64,000 bases of DNA from JABMMZ01 sp040386935 (GTDB taxonomy: Bacteria; Bacteroidota; Bacteroidia; NS11-12g; UBA955): contig JAZKEQ010000011.1 of NCBI GenBank assembly GCA_040386935.1, forward strand, positions 1 to 64,000. The letters run 5' to 3'. Numbering within the stretch: position 1 is the stretch's first letter; every line of letters starts with the position of its first letter. The notes beneath the pieces were generated by a model. That model did not search any database and was not told the DNA's origin. It saw only the letters and a list, made by a program, of their open reading frames with translations. The position numbers and the translations under genes are program-made. Shown here piece after piece: positions 43,633 through 53,689 of the stretch.

Positions 43633-45639
43633 ATGATAAAACAGATATTGACTATTGCGGCAGTGGGTCTTTTTCAACAATTACAGGCTCAGAATCCATT
43701 GGTTGTAATGGGGGGTGAAAAAGGAAATTATATTTTAAACTCTTTTAAAGTAGCCTCACCCAAATTTCCTGACGGAAAGGTCACGGGATTTAAGTTAGAG
43801 CGTAGTGAAGATAAAGGAGCCACTTTTCAGTTGATAGATATTTTTAGTACGCCTGAGAATCTGGATCAGTATAAAAAGAATATCGAACAATCGGTTGAAA
43901 ACTGCGTATTGCCACAGGAGTTAACAGAAGGAGAATTAACCCAGTGCTGGACTAAATTTTCGAGATACCATAAGGTTGATTCCATTCGCGAGTACTTGAA
44001 CTACCAACATATTTTATTGACGCTTAATTTGCTGTTATTGGATAAATCTGCCGTTGCAGGTAAATTATATGTTTATAAATTATCTTCAGTTGATGCTTCA
44101 GGCGGAGTGATAGAATCCAAAACATCAGGTAATATTTCGTATCCTGAAAAAATGATTTTTTCTCAACCGCGTTTTCAGAGTTATGAAATCAATCAACAGC
44201 GTTTAGTATTTAAATTCAAAGCGGCTAAATCCGGAAAAAAGCCTAATCATTTCGCTATTTATAGAAAACAGACAGCTTCAAGTGATGCATTTACTAAAAT
44301 TGGATTGTCAAGAGATATTTATACAGAAAAAGATAGTTTGGTTTACACTTTTATCGATCAGAATATAAGTGATGCGATTACCTACTTTTACTACATTGCG
44401 CCTTCTAATCAATTTGGTAATTACAATGTGTGCTCAGATACATCTGCAGCCGCTTCATTGGAAAATAAAGAGGTTTTGATTCCGGATAATTTTAAGGCGG
44501 TGCCAAGTGATTCTTTGAATGCCATAGCACTTAGCTGGAACCTTGTAAACCCAGAGGCGATAGGTTCTGTTCAACTATTTAGAAATACTGAATACGAAGG
44601 ACAGTATACAATGGTATCAACCTTTTCACCCTATGAAACTGCTTATATGGATAAAGGTGTTTTACAAGGTATCAAGTATTATTACTATTTAAAAATTACA
44701 GATAAGTTCGCAAGAAAATCATTAAACGGAGCACGTATTTTTGGTATTATGTCGGGTAACGAACAGCCCAATTCTGTCGCCATATTTACAGCGCGTTCAA
44801 CTGATAAAGGTGTCGTGTTGGAATGGGTGCCCAATGGCAATAATATACGAGGATTCTATTTGTATAAAACCTATCAGATTGAAGGTGCTTCTGAACCTGT
44901 AGGTCAGTTTATCCCATTTAATCCTGATTTAGAATTGTATACTTATACCGATACTGTTAAAAACAATCGCTCTGAATCTGTGGTTGGTTATACGGTTACT
45001 CAGGAAAATGGCGGACACCTTGAAGGTGGAATGTACCAATGGCAATATGTTGTGAACTCATTGCAAGCAGTGAGCCAAAGTTTGCAATTGCAAGTTGATG
45101 CCAACCAGTACGCAAAAAAAATATTAATTACCTGGCAAAATATGTTGAATACAAGAGTAAACGGCTACAATATTTACCGAATAGATATTAAAACGTCTGT
45201 TAAAACACAATTGAATAGCTCAATGTTATTGCCGAATGTATTGTCTTATACCGATAGCTTATTTCAGACTTCTGATAATTTTAAATATTTGGTTGAACCA
45301 GTAATGATGAATGGAAAATTATACCGTTCATTTGAATCAAATGAAATTACAGGGCTTGCTGAATTGCCACAATCACCTTATGATATTAAACTAACGGTAA
45401 AAGATAATGGGGTAGTGGTGAGTTGGAGCTATTATGAAAAAGAAACCATTCTCAATTTTGAGGTTTATAGATGGCAAGTGGGTGAAGAACCTGTGAAAGT
45501 AGGAACAGTGGATGCTAAAGTTAATCAATATACCGATGCTACAAGTAAAAATAAAGACACCACAATATTGTATTTTGTGAAAGCAGTGAATAAAAATGGT
45601 GAGAGCAAACCATCTTCTACAATAGAACTAAAACAATAA
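43633..45639 (+). CDS. Secreted fibronectin type III-like protein
   Basis: About 668 residues. The ATG chosen yields the signal peptide MIKQILTIAAVGLFQQLQAQ; in-frame TTG codons at 43606 and 43621 are alternatives. The mature part has repeated fibronectin-III-like units, each with a central aromatic strand and a Tyr-rich end: AIALSWNLVNPEAIGSVQLF and YYYYLKITDKFARKSLNG; GVVLEWVPNGNNIRGFYLYK; KILITWQNMLNTRVNGYNIY; GVVVSWSYYEKETILNFEVY and LYFVKAVNKNGESKPSS. At least four such units are seen. It follows the giant TANFOR-like gene by 35 bases and precedes the PKD lipoprotein by 7, implying one operon and a joint surface structure. Confidence 0.82.
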   Translation: MIKQILTIAAVGLFQQLQAQNPLVVMGGEKGNYILNSFKVASPKFPDGKVTGFKLERSEDKGATFQLIDIFSTPENLDQYKKNIEQSVENCVLPQELTEGELTQCWTKFSRYHKVDSIREYLNYQHILLTLNLLLLDKSAVAGKLYVYKLSSVDASGGVIESKTSGNISYPEKMIFSQPRFQSYEINQQRLVFKFKAAKSGKKPNHFAIYRKQTASSDAFTKIGLSRDIYTEKDSLVYTFIDQNISDAITYFYYIAPSNQFGNYNVCSDTSAAASLENKEVLIPDNFKAVPSDSLNAIALSWNLVNPEAIGSVQLFRNTEYEGQYTMVSTFSPYETAYMDKGVLQGIKYYYYLKITDKFARKSLNGARIFGIMSGNEQPNSVAIFTARSTDKGVVLEWVPNGNNIRGFYLYKTYQIEGASEPVGQFIPFNPDLELYTYTDTVKNNRSESVVGYTVTQENGGHLEGGMYQWQYVVNSLQAVSQSLQLQVDANQYAKKILITWQNMLNTRVNGYNIYRIDIKTSVKTQLNSSMLLPNVLSYTDSLFQTSDNFKYLVEPVMMNGKLYRSFESNEITGLAELPQSPYDIKLTVKDNGVVVSWSYYEKETILNFEVYRWQVGEEPVKVGTVDAKVNQYTDATSKNKDTTILYFVKAVNKNGESKPSSTIELKQ

Positions 45640-45646
45640 GACAACT

Positions 45647-46624
45647 ATGAAAAATAAAACGCTTCGGATATTATCGTATTCTGCCTTAATTCTGATGGGC
45701 TGTGCAAAGTCGGGCGGAGCATTGCAGGATGCCACCATCGATTTTGATATTACTAACAACAATACCAATGCACCGGCTACTGTAGGTTTTATCAATAAAT
45801 CAAAATTTGCCAATGGCTTTGTTTGGTACTTTGGTGATGGCGACAGCAGTAAAAATGTGCAAGCTTCGCATGTATATCCCAATCCCGGAAATTATGTGGT
45901 AACGCTCAAGGCATTTACAGACAAAGGGATTAAAACTATCAGTAAAACTGTTTCAGTATTATCAAAATTAGCGCCTATCGCATCATTTACCTATCAAATG
46001 CCAAAACCATTTGTACTAGCTTCTACAGCTACATTTACCAATGCTTCAGTGAATGCAGTCAATTATGTATGGGATTTTGGCGATGGTGCAAAAAGTAATG
46101 TTGCAGGCCCTAGTCATACTTATATTGCAGCCGGTAATTTTACAGTTACATTAAAAGCTTATTCATCATCGGGCGACAGTGCGACTTATGCTACACAGTT
46201 GTTAGTGAAAGCAACTGCCGATAGTTTATACGTTGATAAGGTAACCATTGTCAATACACCCACCACCTGGGGCATGGGATATTTTTTTGATTTTGGCGAT
46301 GATCCCGATTATTATGTGGCCATTGGCAATTGGATTGATACAACCAAATTGAGAACATATATCATGACTAATACCATCGCATTCCCTTTGGTATATAATC
46401 TGCCGGCACCATTGAAATTGCCGGTACCTGCCGACTCGCGTACACCTTATTTGAATACGGTTTCAGTATTAGATTTTGACGATGCTTATAATTCTATGGA
46501 AGGCGACAGAATTGATATGAATATCAGAGATTATATCATTAACCCGAATGCCTATCCGGATGAAATAACTTTGGTTACCACAGGCAGTAAAAGCACTATC
46601 AAGTTTCAAGTGCGGTGGAAATGA
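45647..46624 (+). CDS. Lipoprotein with two PKD domains
   Basis: A 325-residue product with the lipoprotein signal MKNKTLRILSYSALILMGC (lipobox LMGC). Two PKD domains follow in tandem: GFVWYFGDGDSSKNVQASHV with YPNPGNYVVTLKAF (about residues 60-95), and NYVWDFGDGAKSNVAGPSHT with YIAAGNFTVTLKAY (about 140-175). The last 130 residues form a further strand-rich domain with FDFGDDPDYYVAIGNW. Anchored by lipid to the outer membrane, it is the last structural gene before the second sensor pair and could tether the other secreted proteins. Confidence 0.88.
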   Translation: MKNKTLRILSYSALILMGCAKSGGALQDATIDFDITNNNTNAPATVGFINKSKFANGFVWYFGDGDSSKNVQASHVYPNPGNYVVTLKAFTDKGIKTISKTVSVLSKLAPIASFTYQMPKPFVLASTATFTNASVNAVNYVWDFGDGAKSNVAGPSHTYIAAGNFTVTLKAYSSSGDSATYATQLLVKATADSLYVDKVTIVNTPTTWGMGYFFDFGDDPDYYVAIGNWIDTTKLRTYIMTNTIAFPLVYNLPAPLKLPVPADSRTPYLNTVSVLDFDDAYNSMEGDRIDMNIRDYIINPNAYPDEITLVTTGSKSTIKFQVRWK

Positions 46625-46678
46625 TGAATAAATAGAAGGATATTTTCCTTAGGCTTATCATTCAATTTATCTTTTGCT

Positions 46679-46686
46679 TATTTTTG
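46679..46686 (+). promoter_or_regulatory. -7 box before the second propeller kinase
   Basis: TATTTTTG, a full TAnnTTTG match, lies 19 bases before the TTG start of the kinase gene; no -33 TTTG at the right distance. It could give the second kinase/regulator pair an independent promoter within the 81-base gap. Confidence 0.4.
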
Positions 46687-46705
46687 CTTGAATAAGTAAT
46701 AACAA

Positions 46706-49585
46706 TTGAACTTTAAATCAGGCCTCGCAATATTTATTTTCTGTGCAATTACAAGTGTTGCCTACGCGGGGTATCCTTATTATAAAAATTTTAATATCAA
46801 TGATGGGCTTCCATCCAATAAAGTTTACAACATATTGGAAGATCGCTACGGCTTTATTTGGATCAGTACCGATAAAGGTGTAAGCAGGTACGATGGTGTT
46901 AGTTTTGTAAATTTTACAACTCGCGAAGGATTGCCTGATAACGATGTCATAGGCCTATACGAAGATGCTGTAGGGCGCATTTGGTTTCAGGGTTTTTCGT
47001 CTGAACCCTGTTATTATAAATCAGGCAAAATATACAATTCTAAAAACGATACATTTATAAGACGTGTAAAAAAACACCGGCCTTATGGTGTGTGTATGTT
47101 CGTGTTAATCAAACAAAACAAGTCGATTGGATTCATCATCGAACAGAATAATAAAAAACTCATTGTAGGAAAGGATATTGAAGATATTGAATTCAAAAAA
47201 ACTGTCAAGCTTTCAGAAGTGCCATATCAGCAATTTTTGATTCAGACAGGTAATACTTACGATAAAATAAGCCCTGCTGACTGGTATGATTGGAATAAGG
47301 GTGATTCATCAAAAAAAATTGTTAATAAGGCATGGGGAGGACTTCTACAAGAGTATGCCCTTTCAATGTTTTATTCCGAAGTTCCTGAAGGTGATTTGTA
47401 TGGTTTGGATCCAATTCATCATCAGATTTGGAAAATTCGCCCTTCGAATAATACGGCCACAAATTTTAAGATTGCAGGCAATTTTAATGGGTTGTATAGC
47501 AACAAAAAATATCATGCATTGGTTGCAGATAGCACCTATACAGTTTACAATATCGATTTCTCTAAAAAAATAGAAAAGCAAAATCTGCCATTTGCTTTTA
47601 AAAGAATATTTATTGATTCAAAAGGCAATAAATGGTTGGGTAGTTTCGATAATGGTATTTATTTGGTACGTTCCAATACGCCTGTTAAAATTCCTTTGCC
47701 ATCAGGGCTTGAGAAAGGATTGTTGGCCATAAAACATATCAATGGTCATATACTTTTGGAAACTGAAACAAACGGTTTACTAGTGTTGGATAAAAACAAT
47801 AACTGTACTCAATACTTCCGCGAAAAAGGGAATAAAACAACAACAGGTATCGTTGATATTGGTGATGGTTATATCATGGGCAATGAAACAGGAGGTTTGG
47901 TTTTACTCGATCAAAATTTTAAAGTGATTAGACAGTTACTGCGATGGGCTGTGAAAGATATAGAAAAAGGAGGCAAAAATGAGATATTGATTGGAGCAAG
48001 GGAGAATTCATATATCTATCATACCTATCCCAAAGACACAATTATATACATTGACATAAGAAGAACAACCGCAATTTGCAGAGCCAATCAAACCGATATT
48101 TGGTTGGGAGGCTTGAAAGGAATCAATAAATATTCAATAAAAGGCAAGCATATGGCGATTTTGCCATTAAATATTCATCCCGATATTGCCAATAGTCGTA
48201 TCGTTGATATTAAAAACGATGGGTCTGGAAATATGTGGGTTGCAACCGATCAGAAAGGCTTATTTTATTGTCCATTAAAAGGTGGTATCATAAGATTTAC
48301 AGAAGGTTCTGGTGATAAGAAACTGCTGTCAGATATGTGCCTGCAATTACTGGTGCCCAACAGTAAAGAGGTTTGGCTGGCAACAACAAAAGGCATTTCC
48401 AAAATTAATCATACCACAAAAGGGTTTACTGTTGTTAATTATTCAGTTCCTGAGGGGTTACCAGGTATCAGCGTTAACAGTATCGCCCTAATGGATAGCG
48501 GTATGTATGTGGCCACCCCTGATGGACTATACCAATTCAAAGTACTTCAAAAATCGCAAAACGAAACCAGTAGAACTTTAATTACTCAGGTGAAAGTTAA
48601 TGACTCTATCTATGCGATGGAAAGTCTTGAATTACCTTATAAGAAGAATAATCTGATCATAAGTTACGCTTCTTCATTTATCAATTCAGGCAACGAATAC
48701 CGCTTTAAGTACAGGGTAAAAGGGCTCAACGCAGGATGGATTGAGACCAATACTCTTCAAATTCCGCTGCTCGGAATTGAGCCGGGAGATTATAATTTTG
48801 AAATTGTTGCTGTAAATGCCCAGGGTATGGCCGGACCCATGAACAGCTTTCATTTTGTGATATTGACACCATGGTTCAGACAATGGTGGTTTTATGGATT
48901 AATAGCAGCAATTGTTTTGGCCATTTTTGCCTATTACTATATTTTATTAAAAGAAAAAATCGATCTCAATAAAAACCTCGACTTGTTGCGATTAAGGATT
49001 TTGAGAGCACAAATGAATCCACATTTTGTATTTAATGCACTCAGTAATATTCAGCGATTGATCCAAATTCAAAATTTAAAAAATGCAGAACAATACATCG
49101 GAACGCTTGCTTCAATTATGCGTAAAAGTCTGGATTATTCAGCCAAAGAATTTATTCCACTGAACAAGGAAGTTGACTATACCGCCAATTATCTTGAAAT
49201 TGAAAAAATGCGCTTTGACGATAAATTTAATTTTAACATTGTCAATGAACTTAGTGCCGATGATCAGGAAATTATCTTTGTACCGCCAATGATATTGCAG
49301 CCTTTGGTTGAAAATGCCGTCAAGCACGCCTTTAAAGGGATTGCCCATACCGGAGAATTGAATATTACAATTTTCAAAACAGAAAGCCATTTGTTGACCT
49401 ATATCATCGAAGACAATGGCAGTGGATTTAAAAATACTGTTATTACCGGACACGGTTTAAAAATTACCAGAGACAGACTCAAATTATTGTATAAAGATAA
49501 ACCAGTAAACGCTTCGATGAATATTAATTCAGTAGCCAATGCAGGAACAATCATAACCATAGAATTACCCATATTAAATGACTGA
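46706..49585 (+). CDS. Propeller-domain sensor histidine kinase (LytS-like)
   Basis: A 959-residue membrane sensor with TTG start and a signal sequence (FKSGLAIFIFCAITSVAYAG). It has propeller repeats such as ILEDRYGFIWISTDKGVSRY and LYEDAVGRIWFQGF, a Y_Y_Y domain (FKYRVKGLNAGWIETNTLQI, about 670-720), a membrane helix near 727-750, and a LytS-type kinase core: RILRAQMNPHFVFNALSNIQ with His 773, LQPLVENAVKHAFKGI and IEDNGSGFKNTV. This differs from the first kinase of the locus, which has a HisKA_3 core. Its last codons overlap the LytTR regulator, its obvious partner. The chosen start keeps the whole signal peptide. Confidence 0.92.
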   Translation: MNFKSGLAIFIFCAITSVAYAGYPYYKNFNINDGLPSNKVYNILEDRYGFIWISTDKGVSRYDGVSFVNFTTREGLPDNDVIGLYEDAVGRIWFQGFSSEPCYYKSGKIYNSKNDTFIRRVKKHRPYGVCMFVLIKQNKSIGFIIEQNNKKLIVGKDIEDIEFKKTVKLSEVPYQQFLIQTGNTYDKISPADWYDWNKGDSSKKIVNKAWGGLLQEYALSMFYSEVPEGDLYGLDPIHHQIWKIRPSNNTATNFKIAGNFNGLYSNKKYHALVADSTYTVYNIDFSKKIEKQNLPFAFKRIFIDSKGNKWLGSFDNGIYLVRSNTPVKIPLPSGLEKGLLAIKHINGHILLETETNGLLVLDKNNNCTQYFREKGNKTTTGIVDIGDGYIMGNETGGLVLLDQNFKVIRQLLRWAVKDIEKGGKNEILIGARENSYIYHTYPKDTIIYIDIRRTTAICRANQTDIWLGGLKGINKYSIKGKHMAILPLNIHPDIANSRIVDIKNDGSGNMWVATDQKGLFYCPLKGGIIRFTEGSGDKKLLSDMCLQLLVPNSKEVWLATTKGISKINHTTKGFTVVNYSVPEGLPGISVNSIALMDSGMYVATPDGLYQFKVLQKSQNETSRTLITQVKVNDSIYAMESLELPYKKNNLIISYASSFINSGNEYRFKYRVKGLNAGWIETNTLQIPLLGIEPGDYNFEIVAVNAQGMAGPMNSFHFVILTPWFRQWWFYGLIAAIVLAIFAYYYILLKEKIDLNKNLDLLRLRILRAQMNPHFVFNALSNIQRLIQIQNLKNAEQYIGTLASIMRKSLDYSAKEFIPLNKEVDYTANYLEIEKMRFDDKFNFNIVNELSADDQEIIFVPPMILQPLVENAVKHAFKGIAHTGELNITIFKTESHLLTYIIEDNGSGFKNTVITGHGLKITRDRLKLLYKDKPVNASMNINSVANAGTIITIELPILND

Positions 49586-50330
49586 GAATCAAAAAAAGAA
49601 AGTCTTCATCGTTGAAGATGAAAAACACAACCGCGATTTATTAGCCACCTATATCAACGATTATTTTAGTGAGAAAATTGAAGTAGTGGGTTTTTCAGGC
49701 AGTATTGCCGAGTCCATAGAATTTTTGACCCACAAAACCGCTGATATTTTATTACTCGATATAGAACTGTCGGATGGGCAAGTGTTTGAATTGCTCAATC
49801 AGATTGAATATAAAAAATACAAGTTACTGTTTATTACCGGCTATTCTGAACATGCTATAAAAGCAATTAAATATTCGGCAGTTGACTATCTTTTAAAACC
49901 GGTTATCAGGCAGGATTTAATTGCGGCCATAAAGAATGTCCTGATTTCAGAATTTAACCTGAATCCGGAATTGGATGATTTAGTCAGCCGCAAAAAATTT
50001 GAACTTGACGAGTATCTTGTAATTAATGGGGTGCATGCTATTGAAAAAATATTGATCGAAAAAATATCGCATATGGAAGCCGATGGTATTTATACAATCG
50101 TTTATCACGACAATAAGAAAACAATCTCAACCCGCCCCATTGGTCTTTATGAGGATATTTTACCGCTTAATCGCTTCATTCGCTGTCATAAATCATTCAT
50201 AGTCAATAAGTTCTTTATTAAAAAGGTAGAAAAAGGCAGGAGTGTTGGCTTAATGTTACACAATGGTGTTGAATTACAAGTAGCCGTGCGCAAAAAAGAC
50301 GAATTTATGGAGTGGTACAGAAGCGAATAA
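49578..50330 (+). CDS. LytTR-family response regulator
   Basis: A 250-residue regulator overlapping the kinase gene by 8 bases. The receiver has the acidic pair in VEDEKHNRD, phospho-acceptor D61 in DILLLDIELSDGQVFE and Lys in YLLKPVIRQDLIAAI. The C-terminal LytTR DNA-binding domain has EKISHMEADGIYTIVYHDNK, IGLYEDILPLNRFIRCHKSF and IVNKFFIKKVEKGR. It ends the 19-kb same-strand run. LytTR regulators in Bacteroidota commonly control surface polysaccharide and virulence-like genes; its targets here are unknown. Confidence 0.93.
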   Translation: MTENQKKKVFIVEDEKHNRDLLATYINDYFSEKIEVVGFSGSIAESIEFLTHKTADILLLDIELSDGQVFELLNQIEYKKYKLLFITGYSEHAIKAIKYSAVDYLLKPVIRQDLIAAIKNVLISEFNLNPELDDLVSRKKFELDEYLVINGVHAIEKILIEKISHMEADGIYTIVYHDNKKTISTRPIGLYEDILPLNRFIRCHKSFIVNKFFIKKVEKGRSVGLMLHNGVELQVAVRKKDEFMEWYRSE

Positions 50331-50386
50331 ACTGTACATTACTTCAATTGCTCACCCTTTTATTTCTATACCTCAGAAAATAGCAG

Positions 50387-50394
50387 TATTTTTG
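50387..50394 (+). promoter_or_regulatory. -7 box 7 bases before the ABC-F gene
   Basis: TATTTTTG matches TAnnTTTG and ends 7 bases before the ATG at 50402, another nearly leaderless layout. No perfect -33 box; TTTC lies at 50363-50366. Confidence 0.5.
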
Positions 50395-50401
50395 CATTTT
50401 C

Positions 50402-52303
50402 ATGTTAACTTTAAACGATTTAGCGTTCGACTTTGGAGGTCGTTATTTATATAGAGATGTCAATTGGCAAATAAAGCCCGGAGAGAGAATTGGTCTTGTT
50501 GGACAAAATGGTACAGGTAAGTCTACGCTTTTGCGTATTATGACTAATGAGTACCTGCCTACCGAGGGGAGTATATCAAAAGCAAAGGATTGTACCATTG
50601 GATTTTTGAATCAGGATTTGCTCAGTTACGAGAGTGATGAGTCAATTTTTAAAGTGGCCCTTCAGGCTTTCGATAAAGCCCTTCAGCTTCAGAAAGAAAT
50701 AGATGATATTATGGAACGTTTAGAGTTTGACCACTCTGAAGAGGTTCTCAATTTGCTTGGAGATAAACAAGAACAATTCGAAGCATTGGATGGCTATAAC
50801 ATTCAGTTTAAAACCGAAGAAATATTAGAAGGTCTTGGTTTTAAAACGGCAGACTTACAGCGTCCACTCAGCGAATTCAGCGGAGGATGGCGCATGCGTG
50901 TAATGTTGGCCAAACTGTTGTTGCAAAACCCAAAACTGTTGCTGCTCGATGAGCCTACGAATCACTTGGATTTACCGTCTATTGAATGGATAGAAGAATA
51001 CTTGCAATCGTTTGAAGGATGTGTCATCATAGTATCTCACGACAGGTTATTCCTTGATAAAATGGTAACCAAAGTGGTAGAAGTAGCGAATAAACGCGTT
51101 TACCAATACACCGGCAATTACACCAAATTTCTAGAATTAAAAGCCGATCGCGATGACCTTCAACAAAGGGCCTACGAGAATCAGCAATCATTTATTAAGC
51201 AACAGGAAAAACTCATCGACCGTTTTAAAGCCAAAGCGAGTAAAGCTACAATGGCACAAAGTCGAATGAAAATGTTGGATAAAATTGAAAGGATAGAGGA
51301 GGTGCAGAATGATGAATCGGTCATGAACCTGCGTTTCAAGGTTAGACAACAACCGGGTAAAATCATCATTACACTGAAAGATATTGGCAAACAATACGGT
51401 GATCAGGTGATATTTGAACATGCAAGTGCTCAGATATTGAGAGGTGATAAAATAGCACTGATTGGAGCAAATGGTAAAGGTAAGTCTACCCTTCTCAGAA
51501 TTATTGATAAAAGTGAACCTGTTACCGGTGAAGTTGAGTATGGCTATAACATTGAAAAAACCTTCTATGCCCAGCACCAATTGGAGTCATTGAATATTCA
51601 AAACGAAATTCTTGAAGAGTTGTCGCAAATGGGATCAACTAAACTCGAAAGTGAACTCAGGTCAATTCTGGGTTGTTTTCTTTTCTCGGGTGATGATGTA
51701 TACAAGAAGATAAAAGTACTGAGTGGTGGCGAAAAAGCACGTGTTGCATTGGCCAAAACATTGGTTGAAGAAGCAAACTTCCTCTTATTAGACGAACCTA
51801 CCAATCACCTGGATATTCAAAGTATGAATATTTTGATACAGGCCCTACAGCAATTCGAAGGCACTTTCATCACAGTATCTCACGATCGTTATTTTATATC
51901 GCAAATAGCCAATAAAATATGGTGGATAGAGGACGATGTAATAAAAGAGTATGAAGGTGGTTACGATGAATGGAAGTATTGGATGGCCCAGCGCGAAAAG
52001 ACTAAAGCCATAGATGCCAAAGCTCAGGAGCCCGTTAAAGTTGTACAAAAACAACAAGCACCCCCTGCTGAGATAAAAGTTAACGACAAGCAAAAGAAAC
52101 AATTGCAACAACAGCTCAATGATATTGAAGCTGAAATAGAACAACTTAAAAACGACAAGCAGTCAATAGAAAATAAACTGGATGATGCAGCCAATGCAGA
52201 CAAAATTGGCATGCTTTCTGAACAGTATAAGCAAAATCAGGAATTGCTCGATAGTAAAAATAAACTGTTCGAGACAATATTTGAACAATTATTAAGTTTA
52301 TAA
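50402..52303 (+). CDS. ABC-F family ATPase
   Basis: A 633-residue soluble protein with two ABC modules and no membrane domain. Module 1: Walker A GLVGQNGTGKSTLLRI (about 34-49), signature SEFSGGWRMRVMLAKLLLQN, Walker B LLLLDEPTNHLD. A charged linker (AKASKATMAQSRMKMLDKIE) follows, then module 2: Walker A LIGANGKGKSTLLRI, signature LSGGEKARVALAKT, Walker B FLLLDEPTNHLD, and a C-terminal coiled coil (KKQLQQQLNDIEAEIEQLKN). ABC-F proteins act on the ribosome; which subtype (Uup-, EttA- or YfmR-like) is uncertain, but the coiled-coil tail favours Uup-like. The T9SS plug gene starts 11 bases after it. Confidence 0.92.
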   Translation: MLTLNDLAFDFGGRYLYRDVNWQIKPGERIGLVGQNGTGKSTLLRIMTNEYLPTEGSISKAKDCTIGFLNQDLLSYESDESIFKVALQAFDKALQLQKEIDDIMERLEFDHSEEVLNLLGDKQEQFEALDGYNIQFKTEEILEGLGFKTADLQRPLSEFSGGWRMRVMLAKLLLQNPKLLLLDEPTNHLDLPSIEWIEEYLQSFEGCVIIVSHDRLFLDKMVTKVVEVANKRVYQYTGNYTKFLELKADRDDLQQRAYENQQSFIKQQEKLIDRFKAKASKATMAQSRMKMLDKIERIEEVQNDESVMNLRFKVRQQPGKIIITLKDIGKQYGDQVIFEHASAQILRGDKIALIGANGKGKSTLLRIIDKSEPVTGEVEYGYNIEKTFYAQHQLESLNIQNEILEELSQMGSTKLESELRSILGCFLFSGDDVYKKIKVLSGGEKARVALAKTLVEEANFLLLDEPTNHLDIQSMNILIQALQQFEGTFITVSHDRYFISQIANKIWWIEDDVIKEYEGGYDEWKYWMAQREKTKAIDAKAQEPVKVVQKQQAPPAEIKVNDKQKKQLQQQLNDIEAEIEQLKNDKQSIENKLDDAANADKIGMLSEQYKQNQELLDSKNKLFETIFEQLLSL

Positions 52304-52314
52304 GTCCGAAAATA

Positions 52315-53595
52315 ATGATAAAAAACCTTCTGTCACTTTTGGTATTTTTTGTGTCGGTAACGTTGCTGAAAGCAGCAGTAGTACCGGTTGAATATGTAAA
52401 CAAACAATACGAAGCCGATATCAAAACAGTGATTCTGACACAGTACAACAGCTTTGAACGCTTTCCGGCCATTGATTTGAACAGCAGTCAGCAGTTAGAG
52501 CTTCAGTTTGATGAGATGAAACCTGAAAATGATAATTATCAGTTTACTATTATCCATTGCTCAGCAAATTGGGAACTGTCAAACCTCAGACCCAATGAAT
52601 ACATTACCGGTAATTTTTTTGAGAATATTAATGATTACCAGTTTTCTACCACTACATTTCAGGTATACACGCACTACAATATTGTGTTTCCTTCAAGTGA
52701 AATGAAGCCCAAACTCAGCGGTAATTATATTTTAAAAGTATATAGAAATTACGATGACAAGGATATCGTGCTCACTCAACGCTTTATGGTTGTTGACGAT
52801 AAGTTTATTGTACACGGAACTGCTAACAGCGCCACTATGCCATCATTGAGAAATACGAATCACGAAATTGACTTTACAGTTGATTTGGGTGATAATATTG
52901 TTCCCAATCCATTAATTGATGTCAAAACAACCATATTGCAAAATCTGCGCTGGGATAATGCCATCATGGATTTAAAGCCACGTTTTATCAATGGCAAAAT
53001 ACTCGATTATAATTATGAAGAAGGCAATCTTTTTGAGGCTGGTAATGAGTTCCGATATTTCGATATCAGAAGTTTACGTTTTCTAAGTTTTAATGTCAGA
53101 AGAAAATACATTGAAGCCAATGCCAAACATGTGGTGCTGAATATAGACAATACACGTATGAGTATGCCTTATTTGCAAACAATTGACTTTAACGGAAAAC
53201 GCGTTATTGATAATCGCGATGGCAATCTTAAAGGCGATATTGAAGGCGATTATTGTGATGTGCATTTTACTTTTGTGAGCGACAAACTGGATAAAGATCT
53301 TTATATATTCGGAGAATTAAGTGATTGGCAGATGAGATCGGAATTCAAACTCGAATGGAATGAAAACTTTAATCAGTATGAGGCCATTGTGAGATTAAAA
53401 CAAGCCTATTACAATTATTACATTGTTACCCCAAAGGCCGATGACCCTTCAAAAGTTGACCTTTTATATACTGAAGGTAATCACTCCAATACCGAAAACG
53501 ATTATTACATCATGACTTACAACAAGAATCCTTTTATGCAATACGATGAATTGCTAGGAACATTCCATTGTAATTCACGTTTGATTAATCGTTAA
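52315..53595 (+). CDS. Type IX secretion system plug protein (DUF5103)
   Basis: A 426-residue protein with signal peptide MIKNLLSLLVFFVSVTLLKA. The mature N-terminus QYNSFERFPAIDLNSSQQLE with FTIIHCSANWELSNLRPNEY then ITGNFFENINDYQFS is diagnostic of the DUF5103/T9SS plug domain; YTHYNIVFPSSEMKPKLSGN follows. In Flavobacterium the plug closes the SprA translocon on the periplasmic side. It lies between the ABC-F gene and porX, so two T9SS components are adjacent. Family known; orthology by reading only. Confidence 0.88.
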   Translation: MIKNLLSLLVFFVSVTLLKAAVVPVEYVNKQYEADIKTVILTQYNSFERFPAIDLNSSQQLELQFDEMKPENDNYQFTIIHCSANWELSNLRPNEYITGNFFENINDYQFSTTTFQVYTHYNIVFPSSEMKPKLSGNYILKVYRNYDDKDIVLTQRFMVVDDKFIVHGTANSATMPSLRNTNHEIDFTVDLGDNIVPNPLIDVKTTILQNLRWDNAIMDLKPRFINGKILDYNYEEGNLFEAGNEFRYFDIRSLRFLSFNVRRKYIEANAKHVVLNIDNTRMSMPYLQTIDFNGKRVIDNRDGNLKGDIEGDYCDVHFTFVSDKLDKDLYIFGELSDWQMRSEFKLEWNENFNQYEAIVRLKQAYYNYYIVTPKADDPSKVDLLYTEGNHSNTENDYYIMTYNKNPFMQYDELLGTFHCNSRLINR

Positions 53596-53689
53596 TTTCT
53601 GAGGCTTGGTAGTGACCCGGCTGAGGAAAACTTTAAATTGATTAATATCGCTGTAAGAAAAATACTATTCCAAATAATATCCATAATTC

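Noticed and set aside
51188..51580. A 130-codon minus-strand frame inside the ABC-F gene
   Set aside because: Antisense to a clear ATPase gene, with no family features and a codon pattern explained by the opposite strand.
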